The translations under genes were made by a program, and so were the position numbers. Below, piece after piece: positions 24,575 to 33,158 of a DNA stretch of 64,000 bases. The first letter of the stretch is position 1. Each line of letters starts with the position of its first letter. Under the pieces are notes generated by a model. It was not told where the DNA came from. It searched no databases and saw nothing but the letters and a program-made list of their open reading frames with translations. Origin of the DNA: Commensalibacter oyaizuii. Lineage in GTDB: Bacteria; Pseudomonadota; Alphaproteobacteria; Acetobacterales; Acetobacteraceae. The stretch is taken from positions 1,989,501 to 2,053,500 of the forward strand of contig NZ_JASBAO010000001.1 in the NCBI RefSeq assembly GCF_029953265.1, in the 5' to 3' direction.

Positions 24575-25753
24575 ATGCCAACAGTAAATATACCTGCTAA
24601 ACCTCATCAAAAACCAAATAACCCTTGTTTTTCCTCTGGTCCATGCGCCAAACGCCCAGGTTGGACGTTAAATGCGTTACAAAATGCCTTGGTCGGGCGT
24701 TCTCATCGTTCTAATGAAGGACGGAAAAAGTTGGGTGAGGTAATCAGCTTATCTTCTGAAATCCTTGGAATTCCCAAAGATTGGAAGGTTGGAATTATCC
24801 CCGCATCAGATACAGGTGCAGTGGAATTGGCATTATGGGCGCTTTTAGGGTCTCGCCCTGTGGATATGCTGTCTTTTGACAGTTTTTCTGCTGAATGGGT
24901 CACTGACGTTGTAAAACAATTAAAACTTGCTGACGCACGTATATTACATGCTGATTATGGATATTTGCCTGATTTAACCCAAATTAATTGGGATCATGAT
25001 GTTGTTATGGTGTGGAACGGTACAACCTCTGGGGTACGTATGCCAAATGGTGATTTCATTCCACATGATCGCGATGGTTTGGTTATATGTGATGCCACCT
25101 CGGCTGCTTTTGTAATGGATTTACCCTGGAATAAATTGGATGTTGTGACATGGTCATGGCAAAAAGCACTGGGTGGAGAGGCTGCACATGGTATGTTGGC
25201 TTTATCTCCTAAAGCAATAAAAAGATTGGAGCAGACTGAACAATTACGTCCGCTGCCCAAGATTTTTAGAGTATTAAAACAAGGAAAATTAAACGATAAA
25301 ATTTTCGAAGGCGATACTATTAACACCCCTTCGATGTTATGCGTCGAAGATGCATTGGATGGTCTGTATTGGGCAAAATCAATGGGTGGTGTCTCTGGTT
25401 TACAAGCAAGAAGCAATAATAATCTGGCCGTGGTTAGTGCTTGGGTAGAGCGGACACCATGGGTGGAATTTTTAGCAGTCGAAGAAAGCCAGCGTTCAAA
25501 TACCTCTATTTGTCTAAAAATTATTGATCCTTGGTTTACAGGGTTAGAGGACAAGGAACAAAAAATTGCTTTTGCAAAAATAACAAAATTAATATCCGAT
25601 GAAAAAGCTGGATACGATCTGGCTAGCTATCGCGATGCTCCATTAGGATTACGTATTTGGGGTGGTGCAACTGTTGAAACAGCCGATATTGAAGCATTAT
25701 TACCTTGGTTAGAATGGGCATTTGCAACGGTTAAATCAACTTATAAATTTTAA
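24575..25753 (+). CDS. serC: Phosphoserine aminotransferase
   Basis: A PLP enzyme converting 3-phosphohydroxypyruvate and glutamate to phosphoserine and 2-oxoglutarate in serine synthesis; it can also act in pyridoxal phosphate synthesis. At 392 residues it fits the long alphaproteobacterial SerC type, starting with PNNPCFSSGPCAKRPGW. K197 in WSWQKALGGEAAHGML is the PLP-binding lysine. GRSHRSNEGRKKLGEV and NTPSMLCVEDALDGLYW are family segments. The usual partner serA does not follow. Instead hisZ begins 37 bases later and purA after that, so these three amino-acid and purine genes may be one transcript. Confidence 0.93.
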   Translation: MPTVNIPAKPHQKPNNPCFSSGPCAKRPGWTLNALQNALVGRSHRSNEGRKKLGEVISLSSEILGIPKDWKVGIIPASDTGAVELALWALLGSRPVDMLSFDSFSAEWVTDVVKQLKLADARILHADYGYLPDLTQINWDHDVVMVWNGTTSGVRMPNGDFIPHDRDGLVICDATSAAFVMDLPWNKLDVVTWSWQKALGGEAAHGMLALSPKAIKRLEQTEQLRPLPKIFRVLKQGKLNDKIFEGDTINTPSMLCVEDALDGLYWAKSMGGVSGLQARSNNNLAVVSAWVERTPWVEFLAVEESQRSNTSICLKIIDPWFTGLEDKEQKIAFAKITKLISDEKAGYDLASYRDAPLGLRIWGGATVETADIEALLPWLEWAFATVKSTYKF

Positions 25754-25790
25754 TTTTGTTAAATAAACTTTAAGGTAAGAGCAATATCTT

Positions 25791-26942
25791 ATGATTGATG
25801 ATACTGAAATGAGCAATGCCCTGTTACCAGTAGGGTTCTGTGATATTCTGCCCATTGATGCGGAAAAAGAAGCATTTGCGTTGCATCAAATCATGGAGGC
25901 TTTTGCCTCTTATGGTTACGAACGGGTAAGCCCACCCTTACTTGAATTTGAACAAAGTTTATTAGCCCATTCTGGTGCTGGTGTTGCTGAACAAACTTTC
26001 AGATTAATGGATCCTGAAACGCATTATATGATGGGTTTACGCTCAGATATTACCCCACAAATTGCCCGTATCGCAGCAACCCGTTTGATTAACTCGCCGC
26101 GTCCGTTGCGCCTTTGTTACGCGGGACCATGTGTTTGGGTCAGTGGGGCCAAGCATCACGCAGCAAGACAGATTTTACAAGCAGGAATAGAATTAATAGG
26201 GGTCGATAGCCCCCAAGTTGATGCTGAGATTATTGCCATTACTGCTGAAGCTTTGGGATCTGCGGGTATTTGTTCAGTTTCTTTTGATTTAATGATGCCT
26301 CAGTTGGCACAGGCAATTATCCAAACAGAATCGTTCGATTATGTACAAACTAAACGATTAATGCGTGCATTGGATCGTAAAGATGTGGCTGCTGTTCAAC
26401 AATACGGCGGATCATCGGCAGGAGTCCTAACCACAATGTTACAAGCTGCTGGACCCGCTGATCGTGCTGTAGAAATGTTGAAAGGATTGGATCTTTCATT
26501 AGATGTTCAACCTATTTTAGAACGATTATTAACTGCGGTTGAAGCTGTGAAGAGGCAGAGCCCTAATGTACAATTGACTATTGACCCGGTCGAGTTTAGG
26601 GGGTGGGATTATCATACTGGGTTATGCGTTTCTGTATATGTTCATGGGATTAGTGGTGAAGTTGGTCGAGGTGGGCGTTATTTATCTAATAATGGCGAAC
26701 CTGCATGTGGATTAACACTACGCCCTGATATTTTGTTACAGCTAGTTGACTATGATGAAAGCAGAGTGCAACGAGTTTTTGTGCCTTTTGGCCTAACAAT
26801 GAATCAAGTAAGATTCTTGCGTCAAGAGGGGTATGTTATTGTTATGGGGCTTTGTGCTGACGATGATCATATTCGTGAAGCTCGTCGTTTAAATTGCTCT
26901 TATGTGTATCAAGATGGACATTTGCATTCAGTTTCTGGATGA
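25791..26942 (+). CDS. hisZ: ATP phosphoribosyltransferase regulatory subunit
   Basis: HisZ is a catalytically silent histidyl-tRNA-synthetase relative that assembles with the short form of HisG and confers histidine feedback on the first step of histidine synthesis. The 383-residue sequence has class II synthetase motifs 1 and 2 (GYERVSPPLLEFEQSLLA; RSDITPQIARIAATRL) and the YAGPCVWV strand. It lacks the HisRS anticodon-binding domain and its histidine-binding loop is altered, which points to HisZ rather than HisS. hisG is not in this window. The gene lies between serC and purA. Confidence 0.88.
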   Translation: MIDDTEMSNALLPVGFCDILPIDAEKEAFALHQIMEAFASYGYERVSPPLLEFEQSLLAHSGAGVAEQTFRLMDPETHYMMGLRSDITPQIARIAATRLINSPRPLRLCYAGPCVWVSGAKHHAARQILQAGIELIGVDSPQVDAEIIAITAEALGSAGICSVSFDLMMPQLAQAIIQTESFDYVQTKRLMRALDRKDVAAVQQYGGSSAGVLTTMLQAAGPADRAVEMLKGLDLSLDVQPILERLLTAVEAVKRQSPNVQLTIDPVEFRGWDYHTGLCVSVYVHGISGEVGRGGRYLSNNGEPACGLTLRPDILLQLVDYDESRVQRVFVPFGLTMNQVRFLRQEGYVIVMGLCADDDHIREARRLNCSYVYQDGHLHSVSG

Positions 26943-27000
26943 GGTTATCGGATGACATCAATTATTTTATTTAACATTTTAAGTTGGTAAGGAAACTTCT

Positions 27001-28287
27001 ATGTCCAGTGTTACCATTGTGGGTGCCCAATGGGGTGATGAAGGAAAAGGAAAGATTGTTGACTGGTTAGCCAGTCGTGCAGATGTCGTGGTGCGGTTCC
27101 AAGGGGGACATAATGCTGGACATACCTTAGTTATAGATGGTGAAATTTACAAACTGTCTTTATTACCTTCTGGCGTTGTACGCAAGAAAATCAGTGTTAT
27201 TGGCAATGGCGTTGTTGTAGATCCGCAGGCGTTGTTAAAAGAAATTGCTCGTTTTAAAGAACAAAATATTGAAATTACCCCTCAAATACTAAAAGTTGCT
27301 GAAAATTGTCCGCTTATTTTACCGTCCCATGTGGCATTGGATCAAGCCCGTGAAAAGGCCAGGGGGGAGAAGAAAATTGGTACTACAGGGCGTGGTATTG
27401 GTCCAGCTTATGAAGATAAAGTCGCTCGCCGTGCTATTCGTTTGTGCGATTTAACAGAACCAGAAACGTTGGATTGGCGTTTAGACGAATTATTAACACA
27501 CCATAATGCATTGCTAGCGTCTATGGGTGAAAAAACGTTTACCAAGGCAGAAGTGGTGGCATATTTGGCTGATATTGGGCCGAAGGTACTGCCATTTATG
27601 GCACATGTTCCGGAGCTGATGGCTGAATATCAGGCACAAGATAAATTTATATTGTTCGAGGGTGCGCAGGCCATTATGCTGGACGTCGATCATGGTACTT
27701 ATCCTTTCGTTACCAGTTCTAATACGGTTCCTTCTCAGACAGGTGTTGGTAGTGGCACAGGGCCTCGTGCTGGGGGATATATTCTTGGGATTGCCAAGGC
27801 TTATACAACCCGTGTGGGGGAGGGGCCTTTTCCTACGGAATTGTTTGATGATGTCGGTAAATATCTTGGCGAAAAAGGACACGAATTTGGCACAATAACA
27901 GGGCGTGCCCGTCGTTGTGGGTGGTTCGATGCTGTACTGGTGAAACGTGCAGTACAGGTTGGTGGTTTGGATGGGTTAGCCATCATGAAACTAGATGTCT
28001 TAGATGGATTAAAAGAAGTTAAAATCTGTATAGGATATGAATTAAACGGTCAGCAGATTAATCGCTTTCCTTACACTTTGGAAGCTCAAAAACGCCTAAA
28101 GCCTATTTACGAAACAATGCCTGGTTGGGATCAAAGTACATATGGCATTAGGGATCGTAGTGAGTTACCTGATGCGGCGAATAAATATATTACCCGTATC
28201 GAAGAGCTAACTGGAGCAAAAGTCAGTATTATTTCGACCAGCCCAGAACGTGAAGACACCATTATGTCTGGTGATCTTTTGGTTTAG
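27001..28287 (+). CDS. purA: Adenylosuccinate synthetase
   Basis: Joins IMP and aspartate using GTP, the first committed step to AMP. The 428-residue sequence shows the P-loop-like start [18 protein letters not shown] with the catalytic Asp, [27 protein letters not shown], and the GTP-binding end region. AAGGA precedes the ATG. A terminator follows 20 bases after the stop, closing the serC-hisZ-purA run. The product supply of aspartate links loosely with aspA elsewhere in the window. Confidence 0.97.
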   Translation: MSSVTIVGAQWGDEGKGKIVDWLASRADVVVRFQGGHNAGHTLVIDGEIYKLSLLPSGVVRKKISVIGNGVVVDPQALLKEIARFKEQNIEITPQILKVAENCPLILPSHVALDQAREKARGEKKIGTTGRGIGPAYEDKVARRAIRLCDLTEPETLDWRLDELLTHHNALLASMGEKTFTKAEVVAYLADIGPKVLPFMAHVPELMAEYQAQDKFILFEGAQAIMLDVDHGTYPFVTSSNTVPSQTGVGSGTGPRAGGYILGIAKAYTTRVGEGPFPTELFDDVGKYLGEKGHEFGTITGRARRCGWFDAVLVKRAVQVGGLDGLAIMKLDVLDGLKEVKICIGYELNGQQINRFPYTLEAQKRLKPIYETMPGWDQSTYGIRDRSELPDAANKYITRIEELTGAKVSIISTSPEREDTIMSGDLLV

Positions 28288-28306
28288 TTCACTGTAAAAA
28301 ACAAGC

Positions 28307-28333
28307 AAAAAGCAACCTTAAGGTTGCTTTTTT
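28307..28333 (+). terminator. Terminator of purA
   Basis: AAAAAGCAACC and GGTTGCTTTTTT form a perfect 11-bp stem with a four-base loop (TTAA) and a T6 tail. Confidence 0.88.
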
Positions 28334-28350
28334 CATAAGGTGTTTGTGAT

Positions 28351-29193
28351 ATGCAGATTTCTGATTTAAGGCCTGGATATGTGCTAAGTAACGATCAAAT
28401 CCATGACATTTTTGGTTGTAGTAAACAAGGTGGAATGAGAAAGTCTAATCGAACACAAACATTGATTTTGGTTTCCAATTATACAAAATCACTCTTTTAT
28501 AATCGCTGGGATAAGGACGTATTTTATTACACAGGGATGGGAAGCGTTGGTGATCAATACCTAACATATTCCCAAAATAAGACTTTGGCTGAATCAAAAG
28601 AAAATGGTTTTGGTATTCACCTATTTGAATGTTATGTGAAAGGCGAATATACTTATGTTGGACAAATGGTTCTGGCTGATTTACCTTTTAAAGAAGACCA
28701 ATTAGATGAAAAAGGGAATATCCGGAAAGTTTATATCTTTCCTTTAAAGAGTATTTCAGATTTTTACTATATAAAAAAAGAAAACATTGAGCTTATTGAA
28801 AAAAACGCTCGAACACGTATCCAGCAATTATCTGACAAGCAATTGGCACAAAAAGTAAGTCAAATGACATCTGTAAGATCACAGCGTTTATGTGTTACTA
28901 CAAATTATGGTCGTAATATTTATCTGTCTTCTTGGGTCAAACGAAAGGCCAAGGGAATTTGTCAATTTTGTTTACAAGACGCTCCGTTTAAAAGTGCTAA
29001 CGGAGAGCCTTTTTTAGAAATCCATCACATTCAATGGTTGTCAAAAGGAGGTGCAGACAGCTTAAATAATATGATAGCTTTATGTCCCAATTGTCATAGG
29101 AAAATGCACCACGTTAATGATAAACATGATGTTAAATTTTTAAAACAACAAGCAAAAAAAGTTACGCAAGATCTTCTTATTATGTTGAAATAG
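28351..29193 (+). CDS. HNH endonuclease with SRA-like N-terminal domain (type IV restriction-like)
   Basis: A 280-residue protein of two parts. Residues about 20-150 contain GGMRKSNRTQTLIL, YTGMGSVGDQYLTYSQN and a KVYIFPLK strand, the pattern of an SRA-like (YDG/ScoMcrA-related) domain that recognises modified bases. Residues about 210-265 are an HNH nuclease: CQFC, LEIHHIQWLSKGGADSLNN and CPNCHRKMHH, with the zinc cysteine pairs and catalytic histidines present. The combination suggests cleavage of modified foreign DNA, a stand-alone defence enzyme. It sits between two metabolic genes, directly after the purA terminator, with no methylase partner. Modification specificity cannot be read. Confidence 0.72.
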   Translation: MQISDLRPGYVLSNDQIHDIFGCSKQGGMRKSNRTQTLILVSNYTKSLFYNRWDKDVFYYTGMGSVGDQYLTYSQNKTLAESKENGFGIHLFECYVKGEYTYVGQMVLADLPFKEDQLDEKGNIRKVYIFPLKSISDFYYIKKENIELIEKNARTRIQQLSDKQLAQKVSQMTSVRSQRLCVTTNYGRNIYLSSWVKRKAKGICQFCLQDAPFKSANGEPFLEIHHIQWLSKGGADSLNNMIALCPNCHRKMHHVNDKHDVKFLKQQAKKVTQDLLIMLK

Positions 29194-29220
29194 TACTATA
29201 TTTTTTGATAGGAAAAAAGC

Positions 29221-29925
29221 ATGAGCAAAATTATTCAGTTTTCAACAATTGGTGCCTTGATGGCTGGATATTTACAAGGCGATAGACTATTTTCTCAGGT
29301 ATGTTGCGGATGTAACTTTGGTCTTGGCTGTTCAGCCAATCTTGATGGGGAATTGACTATTTACGATGGCACGGCTTATGAGGCAACGGCTGGCCATGCT
29401 TTACAAACATTGGATTTCGAATCTAAAGTACCATTTATCCAAATAACAAATTTCCAGCCAGAACAAAGCCATATTATTAAGGATGTTGATCACACAACAA
29501 TTTATAATTCAATGAAACGCTTTATTCAATTTGATAATATTCTGTTGGCTGTTTCTGTGCAGGGAACGTTTCGTAAAGTGATTGTTAGAAGACCACATTC
29601 TTCATACACAGGGGAAGATAGGGATGTCAGTAAGATAGCGGCTTCTCAACAGGTTGATACCTATTGCCAAGTAAAAGGAACATTAATAGGATTTTGGACA
29701 CCTGAATTATTTGGACGTATCTCTGTTCCTAGATTTCATTTTCATTTTTTAGATGAGAGCAAACGTAAAAGTGGGCATGTTTTAGAGTTTGATGTAGAAC
29801 AAGCACAGCTAAGTTTTGAGGAAAAACCTACGTTAGAGATTACTAATCCAAAAAAAGATCAATTTAAACAAATGAAGATTGACATAAATATGTTGGATGA
29901 AATGATTAATCGGGTTGAAAAATAG
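29221..29925 (+). CDS. budA: Alpha-acetolactate decarboxylase
   Basis: Converts 2-acetolactate to acetoin and CO2, the overflow route from pyruvate to acetoin. The 234-residue protein contains STIGALMAGYLQG, the LDGELTIYDG motif with the conserved glutamate, the arginine in VIVRRPHS, and the zinc-binding pattern H-F-H then H eleven residues later (RFHFHFLDES...SGH). A cysteine pair in VCCGCNFGLG replaces the usual HGDFGLG and is unusual. No acetolactate synthase gene is adjacent. It starts 27 bases after the endonuclease stop, so both may be on one transcript. Confidence 0.85.
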   Translation: MSKIIQFSTIGALMAGYLQGDRLFSQVCCGCNFGLGCSANLDGELTIYDGTAYEATAGHALQTLDFESKVPFIQITNFQPEQSHIIKDVDHTTIYNSMKRFIQFDNILLAVSVQGTFRKVIVRRPHSSYTGEDRDVSKIAASQQVDTYCQVKGTLIGFWTPELFGRISVPRFHFHFLDESKRKSGHVLEFDVEQAQLSFEEKPTLEITNPKKDQFKQMKIDINMLDEMINRVEK

Positions 29926-30020
29926 TCTAGAGTAAAAATTGATTAAAGATTTGAATGCCAATAATACACCTATTAATGAAATATGATGTATTATTGGATA
30001 AATTTTATGGCAATAGCTTA

Positions 30021-30119
30021 TTATGGAAATAATTTTCTTGTAATTAGATAGGCAATTACAAAGATTGATAAATAAACAAAGGGGACGAGAAAAATAACGT
30101 GCTCTACGACATTAGGCAT
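30021..30119 (-). CDS. 32-residue single-span membrane peptide at the end of the cyd operon
   Basis: A previously easily missed frame encoding MPNVVEHVIFLVPFVYLSIF and ending YLITRKLFP. It has one hydrophobic helix (about residues 8-27) with a positively charged C-terminus. The ATG overlaps the cydX stop codon (TAATG) and a GGAGAAG ribosome binding site lies four bases ahead, so it is very likely translated by coupling. Its place as last gene of the cydDCABX run suggests an accessory subunit of the bd oxidase, like the other small subunits known in this enzyme class. That role is inference; I do not recognise a family. Confidence 0.65.
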   Translation of the reverse strand: MPNVVEHVIFLVPFVYLSIFVIAYLITRKLFP

Positions 30120-30319
30120 TATACTTCTCCTTTTGTATTATTGTCTGCAACTTGTGTATCAAATAAAATTGCTCCCGCTGCAGAAATCAAAGTAATCATA
30201 ACTGTACCTATAATCCATGCGAAATACCAAGGTCCTTGATCCCCTACAAAAACTGCTACAAGCAAAGCAACAAAAAGAACCAGACCCAATCCTGCAAAAC
30301 GGAGTAAAGTGATAATCAT
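30119..30319 (-). CDS. cydX: Cytochrome bd small subunit CydX, N-terminally extended
   Basis: The second half (about residues 30-57, GPWYFAWIIGTVMITLISAA) closely matches the short CydX subunit of E. coli, whose MWYFAWILGT start and single helix stabilise the heme centres of cytochrome bd. Here no methionine precedes the WYFAW motif; instead an additional hydrophobic segment (residues 3-24) is joined in front, giving 66 residues and two predicted membrane helices. It begins 16 bases after the cydB stop. The extra helix may mimic a separate small subunit found in other bd oxidases. Upstream ribosome binding site is weak. Confidence 0.8.
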   Translation of the reverse strand: MIITLLRFAGLGLVLFVALLVAVFVGDQGPWYFAWIIGTVMITLISAAGAILFDTQVADNNTKGEV

Positions 30320-30335
30320 TTTATTTAACTTTCAT

Positions 30336-31472
30336 TTAATAGCTGTGGGTATCGTTGACTACTTTAGAGGTTTTAACTTTTCCTCTCATCACATAGTAAC
30401 ACCAAGAGGTGTAAGAAATAATAAGAGGGACGAAAATTGCCGCTACAGCGAGCATACAAGCCAAACCATAAGCAGAGCTAGAACAGTTCCAGATGGTTAA
30501 ACTGTGATTGGGTGTTGTCGTTGAAGGCATAAAGAAAGGAAACATTGCTGCGGCAACAGTACAAATTGTCCCAACCCAAGAGCCAAGACCAATCCACCAT
30601 GCCAAATGGGGCTTGTTCCCTTTGACAATCAAGGCTCCCAATAACATACAAACCGTTCCAAGCATGGGGAAGAACCATAATATAGGATGATTGGTATAGT
30701 TATGTAACCATGCACCTACATATGTATCTACATGTTGTCCGTGCATTGGATTGGCAGGCATGGCAGGATCTCCTTCGGTTAATACAAACCCTTTAATTTG
30801 AAATATCCAAAATCCACCAATGATAAATAAAACAGCAGCAGCAATCCCTCCGATCATGGCAAAACGTCTTGCCCGATCGTAAATTGGATTTTCAGAGCGC
30901 ATCATTAACATGACACCGCCTTGATAGATACTTAGCGACACAGACATTAATCCACATAAAATTGCAAATGGATTAATCAAATAACTCCAAAAAGAGCTAT
31001 CTTGAATATATTGTCCATTCCATAAGAAATGATAGCCAACGCCTTGTAAAATATTTCCAAATGCAGCACCGTATATAAACATAGGCACAAACCCTGAAAT
31101 TAGAAAAGCCCAATCCCACCCAGCTCTCCATAAGTGTGCTTCTGTTTTGGAACGATACTCAAAGGCAACAGGTCGTAAGATCATACTGAATAACAGTAAA
31201 ATCATAACAACATAAAACGTTGAGAAAGAAGTGGCATATAATGTTGGAAAAGCTGCAAAAATTGCGCCACCCCCCAAAATAAACCATACTTGGTTTCCAT
31301 CCCAGTGGGGCCCAATAATATTTAAGGCAGTTCTTCGTTCTGCATCCGTTTTACCAACAAAACGCAGTAATGTGCCAACCCCCATATCCATACCAACCAT
31401 CAGACCCAGTGCAATTAATAATATACATAACAGGCCAGCCCAAATGAGTTTTAAAACAATATAATATTCCAT
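30336..31472 (-). CDS. cydB: Cytochrome bd ubiquinol oxidase subunit II
   Basis: The smaller large-subunit of the bd quinol oxidase in the inner membrane; it supports heme b595/d binding in CydA and lines the oxygen channel. The 378-residue protein has about eight to nine hydrophobic segments. Family segments include MEYYIVLKLIWAGLLCILLI at the N-terminus and GPHWDGNQVWFILGGGAIFAAFP with the conserved WDGNxVW. It follows cydA by 12 bases and precedes cydX. High-affinity oxygen reduction fits a gut or microaerobic niche. Confidence 0.96.
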   Translation of the reverse strand: MEYYIVLKLIWAGLLCILLIALGLMVGMDMGVGTLLRFVGKTDAERRTALNIIGPHWDGNQVWFILGGGAIFAAFPTLYATSFSTFYVVMILLLFSMILRPVAFEYRSKTEAHLWRAGWDWAFLISGFVPMFIYGAAFGNILQGVGYHFLWNGQYIQDSSFWSYLINPFAILCGLMSVSLSIYQGGVMLMMRSENPIYDRARRFAMIGGIAAAVLFIIGGFWIFQIKGFVLTEGDPAMPANPMHGQHVDTYVGAWLHNYTNHPILWFFPMLGTVCMLLGALIVKGNKPHLAWWIGLGSWVGTICTVAAAMFPFFMPSTTTPNHSLTIWNCSSSAYGLACMLAVAAIFVPLIISYTSWCYYVMRGKVKTSKVVNDTHSY

Positions 31473-31484
31473 GTTTGTGTTTCC

Positions 31485-33086
31485 TTAATTATTCTTAGAA
31501 GAAATAATGGAGATATTTTCTATCTTGTTATCATCAGATGGATGGTGGGGTTGTGGACCTAACCGCGCATATTTGAACATTAAATAAAGTTCTGCAATAA
31601 TAAAGATACTGTATAATGTTACAAATCCGATTAAAGAGAACACCATATAGGATGCTGTATGCGAAGAGGCTGACATAAATGTTGGTAAAATATCAAAGAC
31701 AGTCCAAGGTTGGCGTCCTATTTCTGCAGTGATCCATCCAAATTCAGCTGCAACAAAAGGTAAAGGAATAGACCAAGTACATGCTTTTAAAAACCAAGGA
31801 TAATGTTCCAATTGATTTCTTAAGCTTAGATAAGAGGCCATTGCAAATATAACAAAGAAATAAACCCCTAAGAAAACCATAAATCTAAAGGACCAGAAGG
31901 TAACAAACACATTTGGAAATAGATCTAATTTTGTTTTTTCTATGATTTGAGGCATATGGTCAGAGGTGATTTTATCAACATTTTGCTCTGGTGCATAACG
32001 ACTGGCTAAAAATCCATATCCAAGATCTTTTTCATGTTGTTTAAACACTGCCAAATCTTCCATTTGACGTTGTTCACTATATCGTTTTAGTGCTGCAACA
32101 GCCTTTAAACCAGATTCAATGCGAGGACCTGCAGAATCTTGAATTTCATATAGTCCTTTGATTGGTGTATCAAACGTGTGTGTTAGCAGAGGGGTTAATA
32201 CATACGGTACCCCAATTTCGAAATAGTTTTTTTGATTTTTGTCGTCAGGAATAGCAAATAAAATCCACGGTTCAGCTGGCGGTTTACTTGTATGCCAAAG
32301 TCCTTCCATTGCAGCAACTTTAGTAGGTTGGTGTTCATAGTCTAATCTACCTAATACGTCACCTAAGGTAATAACAGCAATTGTAGATAAGATACCAAAT
32401 AAAGCAGCTATTCTAAAAGAATGTGCGGCAAACATACGATGTTTACGACGCAGCAAGTAAAAAGCACTAATTCCCATAACAAACATAGAGGCAGTGACAT
32501 AGCCTGCCAAAGATGTATGAACAAACTTAGCCTGTGCATCGGGATTGAATACAACCTTGACAAAACTATCAAACGTCATGCGCATTGTTTCTGGATCAAA
32601 AGTAGTTCCCATGGGCATATTCATGCTGGCATTAGCAACTAAGATCCATAATGCAGACAGATTGGATCCCAAGGCGACTAAGTAAGTGACAGCCAAGTGT
32701 GCAGGACGGCTTAATCTATCCCATCCAAAAAACATTAATCCAACAAAGGTTGATTCCATAAAAAAAGCCATCAACCCTTCAATTGCAAGGGGGGTACCAA
32801 AAATATCGCCAAAGAATCTTGAATACATGGACCAATTAGTCCCAAATTCAAATTCCATAGTTAATCCTGTGGCAACCCCTAAGGCAAAATTGATACCAAA
32901 TAATTTGCCCCAAAATTGGGTCATGTCTTTATAAAGTTGCTTGCCTGTAACAACATAAACGGTTTCCATAGCAGCAAGAATAAAGGTTAGTCCCAACGTT
33001 AAAGGGACAAACATGAAGTGATATAAGGCAGTTAATGCAAATTGAAAACGAGACAGGTCAACGACCCAAGGGTGTATTAAATCCAT
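31485..33086 (-). CDS. cydA: Cytochrome bd ubiquinol oxidase subunit I
   Basis: The heme-bearing subunit that oxidises ubiquinol and reduces oxygen to water, generating proton-motive force without pumping. The 533-residue protein has the N-terminal RFQFALTALYHFMFVPLTLG with the axial histidine of the low-spin/high-spin heme region, the MEFEFGTNW segment, and WITAEIGRQPWTV. The last is the GRQPW motif that precedes the quinol-binding loop end. The Q-loop region (about 250-380) is of the long type. It is preceded by cydDC with a 72-base gap, indicating one operon for oxidase and its assembly transporter. Confidence 0.97.
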   Translation of the reverse strand: MDLIHPWVVDLSRFQFALTALYHFMFVPLTLGLTFILAAMETVYVVTGKQLYKDMTQFWGKLFGINFALGVATGLTMEFEFGTNWSMYSRFFGDIFGTPLAIEGLMAFFMESTFVGLMFFGWDRLSRPAHLAVTYLVALGSNLSALWILVANASMNMPMGTTFDPETMRMTFDSFVKVVFNPDAQAKFVHTSLAGYVTASMFVMGISAFYLLRRKHRMFAAHSFRIAALFGILSTIAVITLGDVLGRLDYEHQPTKVAAMEGLWHTSKPPAEPWILFAIPDDKNQKNYFEIGVPYVLTPLLTHTFDTPIKGLYEIQDSAGPRIESGLKAVAALKRYSEQRQMEDLAVFKQHEKDLGYGFLASRYAPEQNVDKITSDHMPQIIEKTKLDLFPNVFVTFWSFRFMVFLGVYFFVIFAMASYLSLRNQLEHYPWFLKACTWSIPLPFVAAEFGWITAEIGRQPWTVFDILPTFMSASSHTASYMVFSLIGFVTLYSIFIIAELYLMFKYARLGPQPHHPSDDNKIENISIISSKNN

Positions 33087-33158
33087 TTCTCAGACTTTCT
33101 TTTAGAAGAAACGATATTTCATTCATCAAATATTAAGATAGGTAGTAAGCATATGCTT

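Noticed and set aside
24994-25554. Minus-strand frame of 186 codons inside serC
   Set aside because: Lies wholly within a well-supported enzyme gene, without ribosome binding site or recognisable motif.
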